Assembly: GCF_011386835.1 (NCBI RefSeq) | Contig: NC_088801.1 | Span: 17,036,824 to 17,100,823 of the forward strand | DNA from: Chrysemys picta bellii | Taxonomy: Eukaryota > Chordata > Testudines > Emydidae | DNA length: 64,000 nt | Direction: 5' to 3' | In this document: positions 59,277-64,000 of the stretch, one piece after another | Numbering within the stretch: position 1 is the stretch's first letter | Layout of the letters: each line of letters begins with the position of its first letter | Notes under the pieces: model-generated | The model's database searches: none | Told to the model about the DNA's origin: nothing | The model's input: the letters and a program-made list of their open reading frames with translations, nothing else | Translations under genes and position numbers: made by a program

Positions 59277-59936
59277 AGTTATATCTGAACCTAAGAGCTG
59301 AAAGTTTCCATTTCCCAAATCCTTCACCCCTTTACCTCCCTAGTCTAGCCCCTCTCAAAAAGCCTACTTTGAAGTTAGCATGCTTAGAAAAGGAAACTAA
59401 ATGAAACATTCTTTCTGACAAGAAACCCGGAGAAATTCCAAAACTGCCAAGAAGTTGCTGTTCAGAGAAGCCTACCATTCAATATGCTCAGTTAATGCAG
59501 AGACAGGGAGAATAGAAAATGATTAAAAACAATATGAGCTCAACTTGCTTAACTCTTTGGCACTGGTGATGGTGATGCTCCCAGTGTTGTGTGCTAATTC
59601 ATCATGCATTAGCACTTTGCATTGAGGTAACTCAACAATTAGGGTCAAGGGGCTAAGCTTCCCTATATGATTCAAGCTGAAATCTCTCCAATTCTTCTAT
59701 TTAAGGCCATTAGATCACAAGACCTCCTTTCTGATCTATTTTTTTCCTATGCATTGTGGAAGCAAACACTTTCAGTTCATATGTTTCTTGCCTCCTAAAC
59801 CATAACAACATTTTTTTTTAAAGCTGCTAAATATACCAAATTCTACCCTTGATTAAATGCAGGAACTCAAATGAAGCCAGTGTAGCACAACTTGGCCTCG
59901 TGTGTAAATGCATAGACTGTTTTTGCATGTTGTACT

Positions 59937-60458
59937 CTGTAGGACAGGGGTGGGCAAACTATGGGAGCGGCTCGGTGCAGCGCGGTGCGGGGCCAGGGCA
60001 GGCAGGCAGACAGAGAGCCTGCCTTGGCACCAGTGCGCGCCGCTGCCACCCCGCCGCTGCCACGCTGGAGCCCGCACCCCTCCTGCATCCTGCACCCCAA
60101 ATCCCTGCCCTGAGCCCCCTGCCTGCACCCCAATACGCTGCTGCACCCCTCCTGGACCCCAACTCCCTGCCCTGAGCCCCCTCCCACACTCCGCACCCCT
60201 CCCTGCACCCCTGCACTGAGCCCCCTCCTGCACTCCACACCCCTCCTGCACCCCAACCCCCTTCCCTGAGCCCCCTCATACACTCTGGCCCCCTCCTCTG
60301 CCCCAACCCCTTGCCCTGAGCCCCTTTCTGCAAACCGCACCCCCTCCCACACTGCGCACTCCCTCCCACACCCCAACCCCCTGCCCCGGCCCTGAATGAC
60401 ATTTCCCCACCCAGATGTGGCCCTCGGACCAAAAAGTTTGTCCACCCGTGCTGTAGGC
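59937..60458 (+). mobile_element. hAT-like MITE with 8-bp duplication
   Basis: Element 59945-60450. Left end caggggtgggcaaactatgg, right end aaaagtttgtccacccgtg. Flanks ctgtagga (59937-59944) and ctgtaggc (60451-60458) agree at 7 of 8. The interior is C-rich degenerate repeats (ctgcaccccaa, ctgagccccct). Same family as 37401 and 17861. The minus frames of 132-192 codons across it are artefacts of C-richness. Confidence 0.78.
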
Positions 60459-60654
60459 CCTTGTGCCAGATAGCTTAAAGAGTTAAGGAGGCCTGAAGTT
60501 TGTTCGGACAGCTCCTCTCACATCCTCACATTTGCCCCCACCAAACTCTAACAAGTTTGATAATCATTTAAAGGGATGGGGGGAGAAGAAGAAGAAGAAA
60601 GGCAAATAGTTCAGAAATTTCCGACCGCTCCATTCTGCTGGGTAGGAAAGATAG

Positions 60655-62650
60655 AAAATGTGGCAAAAGACCAGCTTGGCTTAACCACGAGATCTTGCAT
60701 GATCTAAAAAATAAAAAGGAGTCATATTAAAAATGGAAACTAGGACAAATTACTGTATAAAGGATGAATATAGGCAAACAACACAGGAATGAAGAGGCAA
60801 GATTAGAAAGGCAAAGGCACAAAATGAGCTCAAACTAGCTACAGGAATAAAGGGAAACAAGACGACTTTTTATCAATCCATTAGAAGCAAGAGGAAGACC
60901 AAGGACAGGATAGGCCCACTGCTCAGTGAGGAGGGAGAAACAGTAACAGGAAACTTGGAAATGGCAGAGATGCTCAATGACTTCTTTGTTTCGGTCTTCA
61001 CCGAGAAGTCTGAAGGAATGCCTAACATAGTGAATGCTAATGGGAAGGGGGTAGGTTTGGAAGATAAAATAAAAAAAGAACAAGTTAAAAATCACTTAGA
61101 AAAGTTAGATGCCTGCAAGTCATCAGGGCCTGATGAAATGCATCCTAGAATACTCAAGGAGCTAATAGAGGAGGTATCTGAGCCTCTAGCTATTATCTTT
61201 GGAAAATCATGGGAGACGGGAGAGATTCCAGAAGACTGGAAAAGGGCAAATATAGTGCCCATCTATAAAAAGGGAAATAAAAACAACCCAGGAAACTACA
61301 GACCAGTTAGTTTAACTTCTGTGCCAGGGAAGATAATGGAGCAAGTGGTTAAGGAAATCATCTGCAAACACTTGGAAGGTGGTAAGGTGATAGGGAATAG
61401 CCAGCATGGATTTGTAAAGAACAAATCATGTCAAACCAATCTGATAGCTTTCTTTGATAGGATAACGAGTCTTGTGAATAAGGGAGAAGCTGTGGATGTG
61501 GTATACCTAAACTTTAGTAAGGCATTTGATACGGTCTCGCATGATATTCTTATCGATAAACTAGGCAAATACAATTTAGATGGGGCTACTATAAGGTGGG
61601 TGCATAACTGTCTGGATAACCGTACTCAGAGAGTAGTTATTAATGGTTCCCAATCCTGCTGGAAAGGTATAACAAGTGGGGTTCCGCAGGGGTCTGTTTT
61701 GGGACCGGCTCTGTTCAATATCTTCATCAACGACTTAGATATTGGCATAGAAAGTACGCTTATTAAGTTTGCAGATAATACCAAACTGGGAGGGATTGCA
61801 ACTGCTTTGGAGGATAGGGTCATAATTCAAAATGATTTGGACAAATTGGAGAAATGGTCTGACGTAAACAGGATGAAGTTTAATAAAGACAAATGGAAAG
61901 TGCTCCACTTAGGAAGGAACAATCAGTTCCAAACATACAGAATGGGAAGAGACTGTCTAGGAAGGAGTACTGTGTAAAGGGATCTAGGGGTTACAGTGGA
62001 CCACAAGCTAAATATGAGTCAACAGTGTGATGCTGTTGCAAAAAAAGCAAACGTGATTCTGGGATGCATTAACAGGTGTGTTGTGAGCAAGACACAAGAA
62101 GTCATTCCTACTCTGTGCTGGTTAGGCCTCAACTGGAATATTGTGTCCAGTTCTGGGCACCGCATTTCAAAAAAGATGTGGAGAAATTGGAGAGGGTCCA
62201 GAGAAGAGCAACAAGAATGATTAAAGGTCTAGAGAACATGACCTATGAAGGATGGCTGAAAGAATTGGATTTGTTTAGCTTGGAAAAGAGAAGACTGAGA
62301 GGGGACATGATAGCAGTTTTCAGGTATCTAAAAGGGTGTCATAAGGAGGAGGGAGAAAACTTGTTCATCTTAGCCTCTAAGGATAGAACAAGAAGCAATG
62401 GGCTTAAACTGCAGCAAAGGAGGTTTAGGTTGGACATTAGGAAAAAGTTCCTAACTGTCAGGGTGGTTACACACTGGAATAAACTGCCTAGGGAGGTTGT
62501 GGAATCTCCATCTCCGGAGATATTTAAGAGTAGGTTAGATAAATGTCTATCAGGGATGGTCTAGACAGTATTTGGTCCTGCCATGAGGGCAGGGGACTGG
62601 ACTCGATGATCTCTCGAGGTCTCTTCCAGCCCTTGAATCTATGAATCTTG
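60655..62650 (+). mobile_element. CR1 LINE, 5'-truncated, about 2 kb
   Basis: Starts in the linker before the reverse transcriptase (tggcaaaagaccagcttggc) and ends with the CR1 3' segment ctcgatgatctctcgaggtc and a tctatgaatct tail near 62647. Coding parts are listed separately. It lies antisense to NCKAP5 and ends about 50 bp from an NCKAP5 splice donor. It looks younger than the CR1 at 36507 because its main frame runs 340 codons. Confidence 0.82.
60955..62564 (+). pseudogene. CR1 ORF2 reverse transcriptase, inactivated
   Basis: 60955-61977 reads [70 protein letters not shown] and FADNTKLGG, the standard order of non-LTR reverse transcriptase motifs. The catalytic FADD is FADN here, losing an aspartate. 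A TAA at 61975-61977 ends the frame. The C-terminal part continues with a stop crossed and a shift near 62090: [20 protein letters not shown] in one frame, then [19 protein letters not shown] and [19 protein letters not shown] up to 62564 in another. The endonuclease domain is absent through 5' truncation. Confidence 0.85.
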
Positions 62651-62697
62651 TTTCAGATGAATTGGGTTAATAAATGAAACAAATCAATTTGCTTTAC

Positions 62698-62889
62698 CCT
62701 TTTACTCCACGTCTTTCCATCATTCCAAGTGTAGGAGGAGCCACTGGAATATTCACTGCAAGCACTTGATAGAGAGAGTTCACTGCTACTGCAACTGCTC
62801 CGGGGATATAGGCGACTGGGCCCTGTCGTATTTAATTGACTCTGGCATTTCAAGGCAGGTATACTGGATTTCACATTCTGCTGGCATTC
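62698..62889 (-). CDS. NCKAP5: NCKAP5 coding exon upstream of the giant exon
   Basis: A 192-bp exon of 64 codons, phase 0 at both ends. The acceptor is a T-rich tract ending ttttag before 62889 and the donor is gtaaag after 62698. The peptide starts ECQQNVKSSIPALKCQ, carries the serine-rich block SSCSSSELSLSSACSEYSS, and ends with YTWNDGKTWSKR. That block is conserved in the NCKAP5 family and is one reason for the gene call. The last codon joins in frame to SSISWDKR at the start of the giant exon. No domain with a known fold is present, and the composition suggests a disordered, phosphorylatable linker. The downstream intron (57232-62697) is heavily invaded by transposons, with a CR1 ending only about 50 bp from this donor. 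Confidence 0.85.
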
Positions 62890-64000
62890 CTAAAATACAA
62901 GAAGAAATGCAACAATCTTATGGGTAAAAACAGATCATTTTCTCTTCTACCTGATTGATTTAGTTAATAGGGCAAAATGCAAGTGTGCCATTTATACTTG
63001 CATTGTATTCCTTTAGGATCTGGTAAAAAATAATGAATAGATGTAAAATAAAAAGAAACAATTTAACGTTTAGCTTTATTAGAACAGAAAAAGTTCTCAA
63101 TCCCTCCAATTCTTTTTATTTATTTACTGTGGCTTCAGTATTCTGCTGGTCTTTTTGCAAGAGTATTTTGAGTCTGTTTGAATTCTGCTGTAGATATTAG
63201 CAGCATGCTCCAGTAAGATATCACAAACTAAGTTATAAGAGTACAAGTACATCTTGACAACTGCATTATAGCCCCACAATGTAACAGATGAGGCTCTACC
63301 AACTGGACAAGGTAAATTAATTTAGTGTCCCAAACAGAATGTCCACCGAGAATGGAATCTCTCCATTACAGTCTAATTCTGGTTTCCTATCTAGTCCAAA
63401 GCTTTGTCTAAGAAACTCTCTGATGTAGACAATCCATCTTTGTGTCACTTTCAGACAGCTGAAGCCTCTTGCTTATGCAATTTATTGACACTTTATGGCT
63501 GCCTTTAGTACTTGGGTAGTTATCGCCCCTCTCCAAATGCAATTTCAGCTGACTGTGACTAAATGCCAGCTTTGAGGAAGAGAGTAATGAAGAGCAGATA
63601 GCACGTTAGGTAAAATATTAAACCTTTGTAGGAGTATCTAGGATGTGATTAATTTGTATTCAAACTAGTACTCTTGTGCCTAACAATGCTAGACTTTCTT
63701 TAACATTAAGTGCCTGCACTGTTATGTTGTTATGATGAGATCCTCTAATGCCATATAGAATCAGAAACTTTTTTAATTACCAGGAATACCAAAGAGCAAC
63801 ACTACTCCATTTTTTCTGAAAGTTGGCTTAGAATTTCATTAAAACTATAAAATAACCTCACAACCAAGCCTTAAGCAATATTTATTGATTTCCATTCTTG
63901 TTTATAGCCTGATGTAGTTTTGCTTAGATGGGTGTTTTCACATTTATATCCCAATAGGATACAAACAAATCTAAGGTTATATAATACATGAGCAGCTGGC
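62890..64000 (-). other. NCKAP5 intron, 5' part cut by the window edge
   Basis: No further exon with acceptor, donor and phase 0 end was found. AT-rich and without recognisable repeats. The next upstream exon must lie beyond 64000. Confidence 0.5.

Larger units (their letters stand above)
57232..62697 (-). other. NCKAP5 intron rich in transposons
   Basis: Contains a GA-rich tract (57400-57600), a GC-rich repeat (about 58560-59276), a hAT-like MITE (59945-60450) and a CR1 (about 60655-62650). 57610-58550, 59277-59936 and 60459-60654 show nothing recognisable. Frames in the GA-rich and GC-rich parts are compositional. Confidence 0.55.
3934..62889 (-). other. NCKAP5: NCKAP5 locus, middle and 3' part (nine proposed exons)
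   Basis: Span of the only recognised gene. NCKAP5 and its paralogue NCKAP5L encode long, mostly disordered proteins. NCKAP5 was found as a partner of the Nck SH3 adaptor, and NCKAP5L (Cep169) is a centrosomal microtubule plus-end protein that binds EB1. The assignment rests on the giant single exon, the tryptophan-containing block SIASWFGFRKSKLPAL, the serine block SSCSSSELSLSS, and MRTLDSGIGTFPLPDSGNR in a later exon. Exon phases in transcription order are 0-0, 0-2, 2-0, 0-1, 1-0, 0-1, 1-0, 0-stop after the first exon, all compatible. About 1,761 codons are present. The 5' coding exons and promoter lie beyond the right edge. The largest intron, about 30 kb, runs from 16584 to 46806. Confidence 0.85.

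Noticed and set aside
59853..60445. Overlapping 132-192-codon minus-strand frames
   Set aside because: Same cause: the purine-rich complement of C-rich repeats in the MITE at 59945-60450.
1..64000. CRISPR arrays, operons, toxin-antitoxin or phage defence systems
   Set aside because: The sequence is a vertebrate intronic region. No spaced identical repeats, ribosome-binding sites or bacterial gene clusters were found.

Overview
The window is vertebrate nuclear DNA, very probably from a cryptodiran turtle. The evidence is introns and splice sites, abundant CR1 LINEs, a tRNA-headed SINE with a CR1-like tail of the kind known as the tortoise PolIII/SINE (44968-45151, minus), a Penelope-like element with a GIY-YIG domain, a chromodomain Ty3/gypsy remnant and many short inverted-repeat DNA elements. 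Nothing prokaryotic, plasmid-like or phage-like was seen. The species was not determined.

One protein-coding gene was recognised, on the minus strand: the middle and 3' part of NCKAP5 (Nck-associated protein 5). Nine exons are proposed, in transcription order: 62889-62698, 57231-53372 (the 3.86-kb giant exon), 52478-52301, 46885-46807, 16583-16269, 12854-12715, 10710-10581, 7587-7400, and a tentative terminal exon 4137-3934. The splice phases chain without conflict, giving about 1,761 codons in the window. The 5' exons lie beyond 64000.

Almost everything else is intronic and repeat-rich. 1-3.9 kb would be downstream of the stop codon. 5.7 kb holds a fold-back Penelope-like 3' end. 14.3-15.2 kb, 19.1 kb, 21.6 kb and 32.0 kb hold non-autonomous DNA elements. 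16.9-18.7 kb is a CR1 interrupted by a hAT-like element. 27.5-29.0 kb is a young-looking 5'-truncated Penelope-like insertion with an open reading frame. 36.5-43.3 kb is a nest: an old CR1 is split by a Ty3/gypsy element (itself split by a hAT-like element) and by a younger CR1. 44.4-45.8 kb looks like an LTR carrying a SINE. 46.4 and 48.3 kb share an identical 154-bp segment, and a solo LTR lies next to the second copy. 58.5-62.65 kb has three transposon insertions between the two right-hand exons.

The elements do not form a joint system. They record successive insertions into the introns of a brain-expressed cytoskeletal gene. All family names rest on motif recognition by eye and no database was searched.
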